Below, in pieces: positions 18,172 through 24,836 of a DNA stretch of 64,000 nt. A program made the position numbers and the translations under genes. Each line of letters begins with the position of its first letter. Position 1 is the first letter of the stretch. Under the pieces are notes generated by a model. It worked only from the letters and a program-made list of their open reading frames with translations, ran no database searches and had not been told where the DNA came from. Source of the DNA: Flavobacterium sp. HSC-32F16 (GTDB lineage Bacteria > Bacteroidota > Bacteroidia > Flavobacteriales > Flavobacteriaceae); assembly GCF_024171645.1 (NCBI RefSeq), contig NZ_JALKAC010000008.1, forward strand, positions 186,001-250,000. Direction: 5' to 3'.

Positions 18172-18366
18172 ATGTTAATTATACCAATTAAAGACGGAGA
18201 AAATATCGATAGAGCATTAAAGCGCTATAAAAGAAAATTTGATAAAACAGGAACTGTTCGTCAATTAAGAGCACGTACTGCTTTTATTAAGCCTTCTGTT
18301 GTAAAAAGAGCTCAAATTCAAAAAGCTGCTTACATTCAAACTTTAAAAGATAGTTTAGAAAGTTAG
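18172..18366 (+). CDS. rpsU: 30S ribosomal protein bS21
   Basis: A 64-residue basic protein of the ribosomal small-subunit platform. It starts MLIIPIKDGENIDRALKRYK and continues KRKFDKTGTVRQLRARTAF, the conserved bS21 core. The length is typical for the phylum (a little shorter than in E. coli). In Bacteroidota, bS21 with bS18 and bS6 sequesters the anti-Shine-Dalgarno of 16S rRNA. The strong Shine-Dalgarno in front of this very gene suggests that ribosomes lacking bS21 translate it preferentially. It has its own promoter element and a terminator, so it is monocistronic. Confidence 0.95.
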   Translation: MLIIPIKDGENIDRALKRYKRKFDKTGTVRQLRARTAFIKPSVVKRAQIQKAAYIQTLKDSLES

Positions 18367-18389
18367 TATTTTGCTTTTAAAAAATAATT

Positions 18390-18436
18390 ACCGTTAGTGA
18401 TCAAAATGTATTAATTTTGATTCTAACGGTTTTTTG
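18390..18436 (+). terminator. Intrinsic terminator of rpsU
   Basis: Stem ACCGTTAG / CTAACGGT with inner ATCAAAAT / ATTTTGAT pairing, followed by a T run. It lies 24 bases after the rpsU stop. Confidence 0.85.
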
Positions 18437-18466
18437 TTTTTAAACCTTTTTTAATTTGTTAAAGAT

Positions 18467-19360
18467 ATGAAATCGAATAAACAGGCATTTCAGGATTATT
18501 TGCAGTTTGAGAAAAAATATTCTCCTCATACTGTAAATGCTTATTTAAATGATTTAGGTTTTTTTGAAAGCTTTAATAAAGAACGTTTTGAGCAGGATTC
18601 TATTGAGAAAGTGAATTATAGTCAGATTAGGAGTTGGATTGTTTCTTTGGTGGATCAAGGGGTTTCTAATGTTTCTGTAAATCGCAAAATGGCTTCTTTG
18701 AAGGCTTTTTATAAGTTTCTTTTAAAAGTAAAGCAAATAGAAGTAAGTCCAATGCTTAAACATAAAGCGCTTAAAACTCCAAAAATTGTTCAGATTCCGT
18801 TTTCTGAAAAAGAAGTAAATGATTTGATGCAGGGGGTTGTTTCTCCGGTAGGGTTTGAAGAGATAAGAGATAAGCTTATTGTTGATTTGTTTTATACAAC
18901 GGGAATGAGGCGTGCAGAGCTGATAGGTCTGATGTTTAGAAATGTTGATTTGTCTTCAAGTGTTGTAAAAGTTTTAGGTAAAAGAAATAAAGAGCGTATC
19001 GTGCCGTTGTTGTCAATTGTTACGGATCAGATTTATTTGTATTTAAAAGAGAGGGAACGGCTTGAGCAGATTGTAGATTCTGATTATTTTTTTATTTCGA
19101 AAAAAGGGTTAAAATTAAGCGAATCTTTTGTGTATCGTTTAATAAATTGCTACTTTAGTAGAGTCTCTGAAAAGGTAAAAAAAAGTCCTCATGTGCTTAG
19201 GCATACATTTGCGACTCACTTACTTAATAATGGGGCGGATTTAAATTCAGTTAAGGAGTTATTAGGGCATTCGAGTTTGGCATCTACGCAGGTTTATACT
19301 CATAATAGTTTGGCAGAGTTAAAAAAAGTGTATTCAGACGCACATCCTAGAAATAAATGA
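18467..19360 (+). CDS. xerC: Tyrosine recombinase XerC
   Basis: A 297-residue site-specific recombinase that, with a XerD-like partner, resolves chromosome dimers at dif. The N-terminal core-binding domain (about 1-95) is followed by the catalytic domain with the first Arg in TTGMRRAELIGL, the HxxR pair in HVLRHTFATHLL, the second His in LLGHSSLASTQ and the Tyr nucleophile in VYTHNS. Length and the absence of any mobile-element context argue for a housekeeping Xer rather than a phage or transposon integrase. It is followed 33 bases later by hpf. Confidence 0.9.
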   Translation: MKSNKQAFQDYLQFEKKYSPHTVNAYLNDLGFFESFNKERFEQDSIEKVNYSQIRSWIVSLVDQGVSNVSVNRKMASLKAFYKFLLKVKQIEVSPMLKHKALKTPKIVQIPFSEKEVNDLMQGVVSPVGFEEIRDKLIVDLFYTTGMRRAELIGLMFRNVDLSSSVVKVLGKRNKERIVPLLSIVTDQIYLYLKERERLEQIVDSDYFFISKKGLKLSESFVYRLINCYFSRVSEKVKKSPHVLRHTFATHLLNNGADLNSVKELLGHSSLASTQVYTHNSLAELKKVYSDAHPRNK

Positions 19361-19393
19361 TAACTCCAAAAGTTTAACCCTAAAATTATTATT

Positions 19394-19696
19394 ATGAAGG
19401 TAGATGTTCATGCAGTTAACTTTACTGTCGACAGAAAATTAGTGGATTTTATTCAAGAGAGAATGGATAAGCTTGAAAAGTATTACGACCGAGTAGTTTC
19501 GGCTGATGTTTTTTTAAAGGTTGAAAGAACAAGTGAGAAAGAGAATAAGGCGGTAGAGATTAGGATTAATGTTCCGGGAGATGAGTTTTTGGTAAAAAAA
19601 CAATGTAAAACCTTTGAGGAGGCTGTTGAGCTTTCGGCGGAATCATTAGAACGTTTGCTGGTTAAGAGGAAAGAAAAAATAAGAGCGCATATATAA
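19394..19696 (+). CDS. hpf: Ribosome hibernation promoting factor, short form (HPF/RaiA family)
   Basis: A 100-residue protein that binds the 30S decoding region and inactivates ribosomes in stationary phase. It shows the beta-alpha-beta-beta-beta-alpha pattern: VDVHAVNFTVDRKLVDFIQ, then MDKLEKYYDRVVSADVFLKV, and a basic C-terminal helix LERLLVKRKEKIRAHI. The short form lacks the dimerising C-terminal domain of long HPF. It lies directly upstream of the tRNA-tuf operon, and its terminator hairpin overlaps the start of that operon. Confidence 0.88.
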   Translation: MKVDVHAVNFTVDRKLVDFIQERMDKLEKYYDRVVSADVFLKVERTSEKENKAVEIRINVPGDEFLVKKQCKTFEEAVELSAESLERLLVKRKEKIRAHI

Positions 19697-19720
19697 TTGA
19701 AATTTTTTTTAAAAAATGTT

Positions 19721-19749
19721 TTGATTAAAAGATAAAATAGCTACATTTG
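19721..19749 (+). promoter_or_regulatory. Promoter of the tRNA-tuf operon
   Basis: TTG at 19721-19723 (within TTTTG) and TACATTTG at 19742-19749, separated by 18 bases. This is close to the ideal Bacteroidota promoter (TTTG, 17-19 bases, TAnnTTTG). The tRNA-Thr gene begins 37 bases after the -7 box. Confidence 0.75.
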
Positions 19750-19750
19750 C

Positions 19751-19777
19751 AGTCCGTTAGAAATAGCGGACTTTTTT
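19751..19777 (+). terminator. Intrinsic terminator of hpf, inside the tRNA leader
   Basis: AGTCCGTTA / TAGCGGACT pair through 9 positions (one T-G) around a GAAA tetraloop and are followed by six T. It is placed to stop transcripts from hpf, but it lies just downstream of the tRNA promoter, so RNA made from that promoter starts at or inside the hairpin. Confidence 0.75.
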
Positions 19778-19786
19778 AATGTATTC

Positions 19787-19860
19787 GCCGATGTAGCTCA
19801 GCTGGCTAGAGCAGCTGATTTGTAATCAGCAGGTCGTGGGTTCGAGTCCCTCTATCGGCT
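19787..19860 (+). tRNA. tRNA-Thr (anticodon TGT)
   Basis: A 74-base cloverleaf. Acceptor stem GCCGATG / TATCGGC, anticodon stem CTGAT / ATCAG with loop TTTGTAA giving anticodon TGT, T arm GTGGG TTCGAGT CCCTC. CCA is not encoded. First tRNA of the operon that continues into tuf. Confidence 0.95.
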
Positions 19861-19866
19861 CAAAAA

Positions 19867-19889
19867 TATTTCAAATGCGATTTGAAATA
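19867..19889 (+). other. Short perfect inverted repeat between tRNA-Thr and tRNA-Tyr
   Basis: TATTTCAAAT and ATTTGAAATA flank a 3-base loop (GCG) just after the tRNA-Thr 3' end. There is no T run, so it is not an obvious terminator; it may help processing of the tRNA precursor. Confidence 0.5.
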
Positions 19890-19981
19890 AGTTCTTTTAA
19901 AGTGTTGAAAAATAAGAATTTGTGATTTTATTGATGATTGTGGGTTAATCTGGAATCTGATATTAAAATTATAAGTTATTC

Positions 19982-20062
19982 GGGGAGATACTCAAGCGGC
20001 CAACGAGGGCAGACTGTAAATCTGCTGTGTGAACTTCGCAGGTTCGAATCCTGCTCTCCCCA
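19982..20062 (+). tRNA. tRNA-Tyr (anticodon GTA)
   Basis: An 81-base class II tRNA with a long variable arm. Acceptor stem GGGGAGA / TCTCCCC, anticodon stem GCAGA / TCTGC with loop CTGTAAA giving anticodon GTA, T arm GCAGG TTCGAAT CCTGC. CCA is not encoded. Confidence 0.95.
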
Positions 20063-20149
20063 CAAAAAAAGAAGTTAAGATTTTGGATTGTAGCTTTTGG
20101 TTTTAAAAATCTAAAAGCGAAATTCAAAAATCTAAAATCAGAACTCTCT

Positions 20150-20221
20150 GCCGGTGTAGCTCAGGGGTAGAGTGCTTCCTTGGTAAGGAAGAGGTCTCGG
20201 GTTCAAATCCCGACATTGGCT
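20150..20221 (+). tRNA. tRNA-Thr (anticodon GGT)
   Basis: A 72-base cloverleaf. Acceptor stem GCCGGTG / CATTGGC, anticodon stem CTTCC / GGAAG with loop TTGGTAA giving anticodon GGT, T arm TCGGG TTCAAAT CCCGA. It ends 55 bases before tuf. The spacer before it (20063-20149) contains AAAAATCTAAAA twice but no further tRNA. Confidence 0.95.
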
Positions 20222-20276
20222 CAAGTAAGTAGGAAATTGAAAATTAATATATAACTAAGATTAAAAATTAAGTAAA

Positions 20277-21464
20277 ATGGCAAAGGAGAATTTTAATCGT
20301 TCCAAACCGCACTTAAACATAGGTACAATTGGACACGTAGATCACGGAAAAACTACATTAACTGCTGCAATTACAAAAGTATTGTCAGATGCTGGTTACT
20401 GTCAAGCAAAATCGTTTGATCAAATCGATAACGCTCCAGAGGAGAAAGAAAGAGGTATTACTATTAATACATCACACGTAGAGTATGAAACTGCTAACCG
20501 TCACTACGCTCACGTTGACTGTCCTGGTCACGCGGATTACGTAAAGAACATGGTTACTGGTGCTGCTCAAATGGACGGTGCTATCTTAGTAGTTGCTGCT
20601 ACAGATGGTCCAATGCCACAAACTCGTGAGCACATCCTTTTAGGACGTCAGGTTGGTATTCCAAGAATCGTTGTTTTCATGAACAAAGTGGATATGGTTG
20701 ATGATGCTGAGTTGTTAGAGCTTGTTGAAATGGAAATTAGAGATTTATTATCTTTCTACGAATATGATGGAGATAATGGTCCTGTAGTTCAAGGTTCTGC
20801 TTTAGGAGGATTGAATAATGATCCTGCTTGGGTACCAAAAATCATTGAATTAATGGAAGCTGTTGATGCTTGGATCGAAGAGCCAGTGCGTGACGTAGCT
20901 AAACCATTCTTGATGCCGGTTGAAGACGTATTTACAATTACTGGTCGTGGAACTGTTGCTACAGGTCGTATCGAAACTGGTATTGCTAATACAGGTGATG
21001 CTGTTGAAATCATTGGTATGGGAGCTGATAAATTAACTTCTACTATTACAGGAGTTGAGATGTTCCGTAAAATCCTTGATAGAGGTGAAGCTGGAGATAA
21101 CGTAGGTTTATTGTTAAGAGGTATTGATAAAGAATCTATCAAAAGAGGAATGGTTATCATTAAGCCAGGATCAGTAAAACCACACGCTACTTTTAAAGCT
21201 GAGGTTTATATCTTGAAAAAAGAAGAAGGTGGACGTCATACTCCATTCCACAATAACTACCGTCCACAGTTCTACGTACGTACAACTGACGTAACTGGAG
21301 TTATTACTTTACCAGAAGGAGTAGAGATGGTAATGCCAGGAGATAACTTGACTATCAATGTTGCTTTATTAAGCCCAATCGCAATGAGCGTAGGTTTACG
21401 TTTTGCTATCCGTGAAGGTGGTAGAACTGTAGGTGCAGGTCAGGTGACTGAAATCGTAGGATAA
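20277..21464 (+). CDS. tuf: Translation elongation factor Tu
   Basis: A 395-residue GTPase that delivers aminoacyl-tRNA to the ribosome. The GTP-binding motifs are all present: GHVDHGKTT (G1), the DCPGHADYVKNM switch II (G3) and NKVDM (G4). Domains II and III follow, with the typical GRGTVATGRIETG and an end at VGAGQVTEIVG. Codon use is visibly biased, as expected for a very highly expressed gene. It is transcribed with the three tRNAs upstream; a hairpin and tRNA-Trp follow. Confidence 0.98.
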   Translation: MAKENFNRSKPHLNIGTIGHVDHGKTTLTAAITKVLSDAGYCQAKSFDQIDNAPEEKERGITINTSHVEYETANRHYAHVDCPGHADYVKNMVTGAAQMDGAILVVAATDGPMPQTREHILLGRQVGIPRIVVFMNKVDMVDDAELLELVEMEIRDLLSFYEYDGDNGPVVQGSALGGLNNDPAWVPKIIELMEAVDAWIEEPVRDVAKPFLMPVEDVFTITGRGTVATGRIETGIANTGDAVEIIGMGADKLTSTITGVEMFRKILDRGEAGDNVGLLLRGIDKESIKRGMVIIKPGSVKPHATFKAEVYILKKEEGGRHTPFHNNYRPQFYVRTTDVTGVITLPEGVEMVMPGDNLTINVALLSPIAMSVGLRFAIREGGRTVGAGQVTEIVG

Positions 21465-21481
21465 TCCTATAAAAAACTATA

Positions 21482-21521
21482 AAAAGCCAGTTGATTTTCT
21501 TAACTGAAATCACTGGCTTTT
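21482..21521 (+). terminator. Hairpin after tuf (probable terminator, partly read through)
   Basis: AAAAGCCAG / CTGGCTTTT with inner TGATTT / AAATCA pairing and one bulge, followed by TTTT only. tRNA-Trp starts 5 bases later with no evident promoter between, so readthrough or processing is likely. Confidence 0.65.
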
Positions 21522-21525
21522 AATT

Positions 21526-21596
21526 ACGGGCGTAGTTCAAGGGTAGAATAGCGGTCTCCAAAACCGTTGATGGGGGTTCGAATCCCTCCGCCCGTG
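21526..21596 (+). tRNA. tRNA-Trp (anticodon CCA)
   Basis: A 71-base cloverleaf. Acceptor stem ACGGGCG / CGCCCGT, anticodon loop CTCCAAA giving anticodon CCA, T arm GGGGG TTCGAAT CCCTC. It lies between tuf and secE, the usual place for tRNA-Trp in many bacteria. Confidence 0.95.
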
Positions 21597-21615
21597 CAAT
21601 AAAAAAATAGATCAA

Positions 21616-21813
21616 ATGACAAAAGTTACTAATTATTTATCAGAGGCTTTCGAGGAATTAAAGTCAAATGTTACTTGGCCTGCTTGGGCTGAAGTTCAAA
21701 AATTGACAATTGTTGTGGCTGTATTTTCGATTCTTTTCGCTTTGGCAACTTGGGGAGTAGACGAATTTTTTGCAAAAGCTTTGGCTGGATTTTTTAACTG
21801 GTTAAAAGGATAA
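21616..21813 (+). CDS. secE: Preprotein translocase subunit SecE
   Basis: A 65-residue membrane subunit that stabilises SecY in the Sec channel. It has the short amphipathic helix with the SecE signature YLSEAFEELKSNVTWPAWAE, followed by one transmembrane helix (about 37-60, LTIVVAVFSILFALATWGVD). Size is normal for single-span SecE. nusG starts 10 bases after its stop, the conserved secE-nusG arrangement. Confidence 0.95.
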   Translation: MTKVTNYLSEAFEELKSNVTWPAWAEVQKLTIVVAVFSILFALATWGVDEFFAKALAGFFNWLKG

Positions 21814-21823
21814 TTTTTTTGTG

Positions 21824-22375
21824 ATGGCAGATAATAATGTGAAAAAATGGTATGTGGTTAGAGCTGTAAGCGGCCAGGAGAACAAGGTTAAAGCTTACAT
21901 CGAAACTGAGATTGCCAGACTAGGGATGGAGGATTATGTTTCCCAGGTTTTAGTGCCTACTGAAAAAGTAGTTACTGTAAAAGAGGGAAAAAAGATGTCT
22001 AAGGATAAAGTATATTTTCCTGGATACGTTATGATTGAAGCTAACTTAGTTGGTGAGATACCTCATATTATTAAGTCTATTACTAGTGTAATTGGTTTTT
22101 TGGGGGAAATTAAAGGAGGAGAACCTGTTCCTTTGAGACTTTCTGAGGTAAATCGTATGTTAGGTAAAGTGGATGAACTTGCTGTAAATACAGATACAAG
22201 ATCGATTCCATTCAGCTTAGGAGAGACAGTAAAAGTGATCGATGGTCCTTTTAATGGTTTTAATGGTACGGTTGAAAAAATCAATGAAGAAAAGCGTAAA
22301 CTTGAGGTAATGGTTAAGATTTTCGGAAGAAAAACTCCATTAGAATTGAGTTTTATGCAAGTTGAAAAAGTATAA
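21824..22375 (+). CDS. nusG: Transcription termination/antitermination protein NusG
   Basis: A 183-residue RNA polymerase-binding factor. The N-terminal NGN domain starts KKWYVVRAVSGQENKVKAYI and contains VYFPGYVMIEANL. The C-terminal KOW domain has ETVKVIDGPFNGFNGTVEKI. ATG 21824 is used; a GTG at 21821 directly before it is in frame but less likely. It links RNA polymerase to Rho and to the ribosome. It is followed by rplK after 66 bases. Confidence 0.97.
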   Translation: MADNNVKKWYVVRAVSGQENKVKAYIETEIARLGMEDYVSQVLVPTEKVVTVKEGKKMSKDKVYFPGYVMIEANLVGEIPHIIKSITSVIGFLGEIKGGEPVPLRLSEVNRMLGKVDELAVNTDTRSIPFSLGETVKVIDGPFNGFNGTVEKINEEKRKLEVMVKIFGRKTPLELSFMQVEKV

Positions 22376-22441
22376 TTTTTTGTTACATATAATATCCATC
22401 GCAATCGCTTCCAATTGATTGTGGTGTTAAATTTTTTAAAA

Positions 22442-22879
22442 ATGGCTAAAGAAATTAGTAAGGTAGTTAAACTACAAGTTAAGGGAGGTGCTGCGAACCC
22501 GTCGCCACCGGTTGGACCTGCTTTAGGAGCTGCTGGGGTTAATATCATGGAGTTTTGTAAGCAATTTAATGCTAGAACTCAGGATAAACCTGGCAAAATT
22601 TGTCCAGTGCAAATCACTGTGTACAAAGACAAATCATTTGATTTTGTTGTTAAGACTCCTCCAGCGGCAGTTCAGTTAATGGAAGCTGCAAAGCTAAAAT
22701 CTGGTTCTGGTGAGCCTAATCGTAAAAAAGTAGCTAGTGTTACTTGGGAACAAATTAGAGCTATTGCTGAAGACAAAATGCCTGACTTAAATGCTTTTAC
22801 AGTAGAAAAAGCAATGAGTATGGTTGCAGGAACAGCTAGATCTATGGGTATAACCGTATCAGGAGATGCTCCTTTTTAA
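22442..22879 (+). CDS. rplK: 50S ribosomal protein uL11
   Basis: A 145-residue protein of the GTPase-associated center that binds 23S rRNA helices 43/44. The start MAKEISKVVKLQVKGGAANP and the conserved PPVGPALGAAGVNIMEFCK leave no doubt; the end is GTARSMGITV. ATG 22442 matches homologues; the in-frame ATT at 22415 would add nine residues and is rejected. First of four large-subunit genes before rpoB. Confidence 0.97.
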   Translation: MAKEISKVVKLQVKGGAANPSPPVGPALGAAGVNIMEFCKQFNARTQDKPGKICPVQITVYKDKSFDFVVKTPPAAVQLMEAAKLKSGSGEPNRKKVASVTWEQIRAIAEDKMPDLNAFTVEKAMSMVAGTARSMGITVSGDAPF

Positions 22880-22892
22880 TTAAGAAAAAGAC

Positions 22893-23582
22893 ATGGCAAA
22901 ATTAACAAAAAAGCAAAAAGAGGCTGCTTCAAAAATTGAAAAGAACAAATTATACTCTCTTAAAGATGCTGCGGCATTATTGAAAGTTGTTGCTTCTGCA
23001 AAATTTGATGAGTCTGTTGATATCGCAGTTCGTTTGGGTGTAGATCCAAGAAAAGCGAATCAAATGGTAAGAGGTGTGGTAACATTACCACACGGAACAG
23101 GAAAAGATGTTAAAGTATTAGCATTGGTTACTCCAGATAAAGAGGCTGAAGCAAGAGAAGCTGGAGCAGATCACGTTGGTCTTGACGATTACTTACAGAA
23201 AATTAAAGATGGTTGGACAGATGTTGATGTTATCATCACTATGCCAGCTGTAATGGGTAAATTAGGTCCATTAGGTCGTATTTTAGGACCTAGAGGTTTA
23301 ATGCCAAACCCTAAAACAGGTACTGTAACTATGGATGTTGCAAAAGCTGTTCAAGAGGTTAAAGCTGGTAAAATTGACTTTAAAGTTGATAAAACTGGTA
23401 TCGTTCATGCAGGAATTGGTAAAGTTTCTTTTGGAGCTGAGCAAATTGTTGATAACGCACACGAAATTATTCAAACATTAATAAAACTTAAACCAACTGC
23501 TGCTAAAGGTACATACATTAAAGGTATTCACCTTACAAGCACTATGAGTCCTGCGATTGCATTAGACCCAAAAGCAGTATAA
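22893..23582 (+). CDS. rplA: 50S ribosomal protein uL1
   Basis: A 229-residue L1-stalk protein. It has the family signature near residues 125-145 (MGKLGPLGRILGPRGLMPNP) and an early VRLGVDPRKANQMVRG. In other bacteria uL1 also represses its own operon by binding the mRNA; no clear mimic of its rRNA site was recognised in the short rplK-rplA spacer here. It begins 13 bases after rplK. Confidence 0.97.
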   Translation: MAKLTKKQKEAASKIEKNKLYSLKDAAALLKVVASAKFDESVDIAVRLGVDPRKANQMVRGVVTLPHGTGKDVKVLALVTPDKEAEAREAGADHVGLDDYLQKIKDGWTDVDVIITMPAVMGKLGPLGRILGPRGLMPNPKTGTVTMDVAKAVQEVKAGKIDFKVDKTGIVHAGIGKVSFGAEQIVDNAHEIIQTLIKLKPTAAKGTYIKGIHLTSTMSPAIALDPKAV

Positions 23583-23604
23583 TTGGTAGTTAAAAATTTT
23601 TAGT

Positions 23605-24108
23605 ATGACTAGAGAAGAAAAATCAATCGCGATTGAAAATTTAACTGCGCAGTTAGCTGGTACAAATATCATTTATGTATCTGATATTTCTGGTTTAAAC
23701 GCAGAGACAACTTCAAACTTGCGTAGAGCTTGCTTTAAAGCAGGTATTAAATTAGAGGTTGTTAAGAACACTTTGCTTGCAAAAGCAATGGAAGCTTCTG
23801 CTAATGATTATGGTGATTTACCTACAGTTTTAACTGGTAACAGTGCTATATTTATTTCTGATGTGGCTAATGCACCTGGAAAAATTATCAAAGATTTCCG
23901 TAAGAAATCTGATAAACCAGTTTTAAAAGGAGCATACATCAATTCTGAAGTATATATTGGAGACAACCAATTAGAAGCATTAGCGACTATTAAATCTAAA
24001 GAAGAGTTACTTGGAGAACTTATTGGATTATTACAATCTCCAGCTCAAAGAATTATTTCTGCTTTACAAAACAAATTCGCAGGAAGCGAAGAAGAAACTG
24101 AAGCATAA
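23605..24108 (+). CDS. rplJ: 50S ribosomal protein uL10
   Basis: A 167-residue base of the ribosomal stalk, anchoring the L7/L12 dimers. It starts MTREEKSIAIENLTAQLAG and has the conserved LRRACFKAGIKLEVVKNTLL. The C-terminal helical stretch (LIGLLQSPAQRIISALQNKF) is the L7/L12 docking region. It starts 22 bases after rplA. A hairpin without a T run lies in the 91-base space before rplL. Confidence 0.96.
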   Translation: MTREEKSIAIENLTAQLAGTNIIYVSDISGLNAETTSNLRRACFKAGIKLEVVKNTLLAKAMEASANDYGDLPTVLTGNSAIFISDVANAPGKIIKDFRKKSDKPVLKGAYINSEVYIGDNQLEALATIKSKEELLGELIGLLQSPAQRIISALQNKFAGSEEETEA

Positions 24109-24115
24109 TAATCAA

Positions 24116-24139
24116 AACAAGGGAGCTTGCTGCCTTGTT
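24116..24139 (+). other. Hairpin in the rplJ-rplL spacer
   Basis: AACAAGG / CCTTGTT around a 10-base loop, with no T run. It lies 8 bases after the rplJ stop. It could modulate the higher expression needed for L7/L12, or be a processing site. Confidence 0.45.
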
Positions 24140-24199
24140 GCTTAATTAGCGCACAATAATTAAATTATATTTTTACAAATCATTTTAAACGATAGAAAA

Positions 24200-24571
24200 A
24201 TGGCAGATTTGAAACAATTCGCAGAACAATTAGTTAACTTAACAGTTAAAGAAGTTAACGAATTAGCAACAATATTAAAAGACGAGTATGGTATCGAGCC
24301 TGCTGCTGCAGCTGTAGTAGTTGCTGCTGGTGGTGGAGAAGGTGCTGCTGAAGAAGCACAAACTGAATTTACAGTTGTATTAAAAGAAGCTGGTGCTTCT
24401 AAATTAGCAGTTGTAAAATTAGTAAAAGAACTTACAGGTTTAGGTCTTAAAGAAGCTAAAGATGTAGTTGACGGTGCTCCAAGTAACGTTAAAGAAGGTG
24501 TTTCTAAAGAAGAGGCTGAAGGTCTTAAAAAATCATTAGAAGAAGCTGGAGCTGTTGTTGAGTTAAAATAA
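24200..24571 (+). CDS. rplL: 50S ribosomal protein bL12 (L7/L12)
   Basis: A 123-residue stalk protein that recruits translation GTPases. The N-terminal dimerisation helices (MADLKQFAEQLVNLTVKEVN) are followed by the Ala/Gly-rich hinge (around 34-50). The C-terminal domain has FTVVLKEAGASKLAVVKLVK and GLGLKEAKDVVDGAPSNVKE. A strong hairpin terminator or attenuator follows, before rpoB. Confidence 0.98.
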   Translation: MADLKQFAEQLVNLTVKEVNELATILKDEYGIEPAAAAVVVAAGGGEGAAEEAQTEFTVVLKEAGASKLAVVKLVKELTGLGLKEAKDVVDGAPSNVKEGVSKEEAEGLKKSLEEAGAVVELK

Positions 24572-24591
24572 CAAAACACAGTTTAGAACTA

Positions 24592-24636
24592 GGTTTAGAC
24601 CTTGGATGGGATCATCCAAGGGTCTAAACCATTTTT
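24592..24636 (+). terminator. Strong hairpin between rplL and rpoB (terminator or attenuator)
   Basis: GGTTTAGACC pairs with GGTCTAAACC, continued by TTGGAT / ATCCAA with one bulged G, loop of 6, then A and five T. rpoB starts 200 bases later in the same direction. In E. coli a partial terminator in this same spacer sets the ratio of L7/L12 to RNA polymerase, so attenuation is the likely role. Confidence 0.85.
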
Positions 24637-24836
24637 CGTATAATAAAATATATTAAATTTTATTATCAAATTAGTTTAAAATACGAAAAAGTTTTTGATC
24701 AATACGAAGAAAAAAAATTGAACTGAATTCTTAGTTTATTTTTAAAGATGTATTGATTTTAAAAAGAAAGTATAAACTACGCAGTGTGTTTTTACACAAA
24801 AAAATTACTTTTTTTTAATCAAAATTTTGTCCATTG

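Noticed and set aside
18467..19360. XerC-like recombinase as a sign of an integrated element
   Set aside because: It is flanked by rpsU and hpf, has standard Xer length and motifs, and no attachment-site repeats or cargo were seen.
19787..20221. tRNA cluster as an integration hot spot
   Set aside because: The tRNA genes are intact, directly followed by tuf, with no partial tRNA duplications or integrase next to them.
22063..22548. A 161-codon antisense frame across nusG and rplK
   Set aside because: It mirrors two certain genes on the plus strand and has no coding features of its own.
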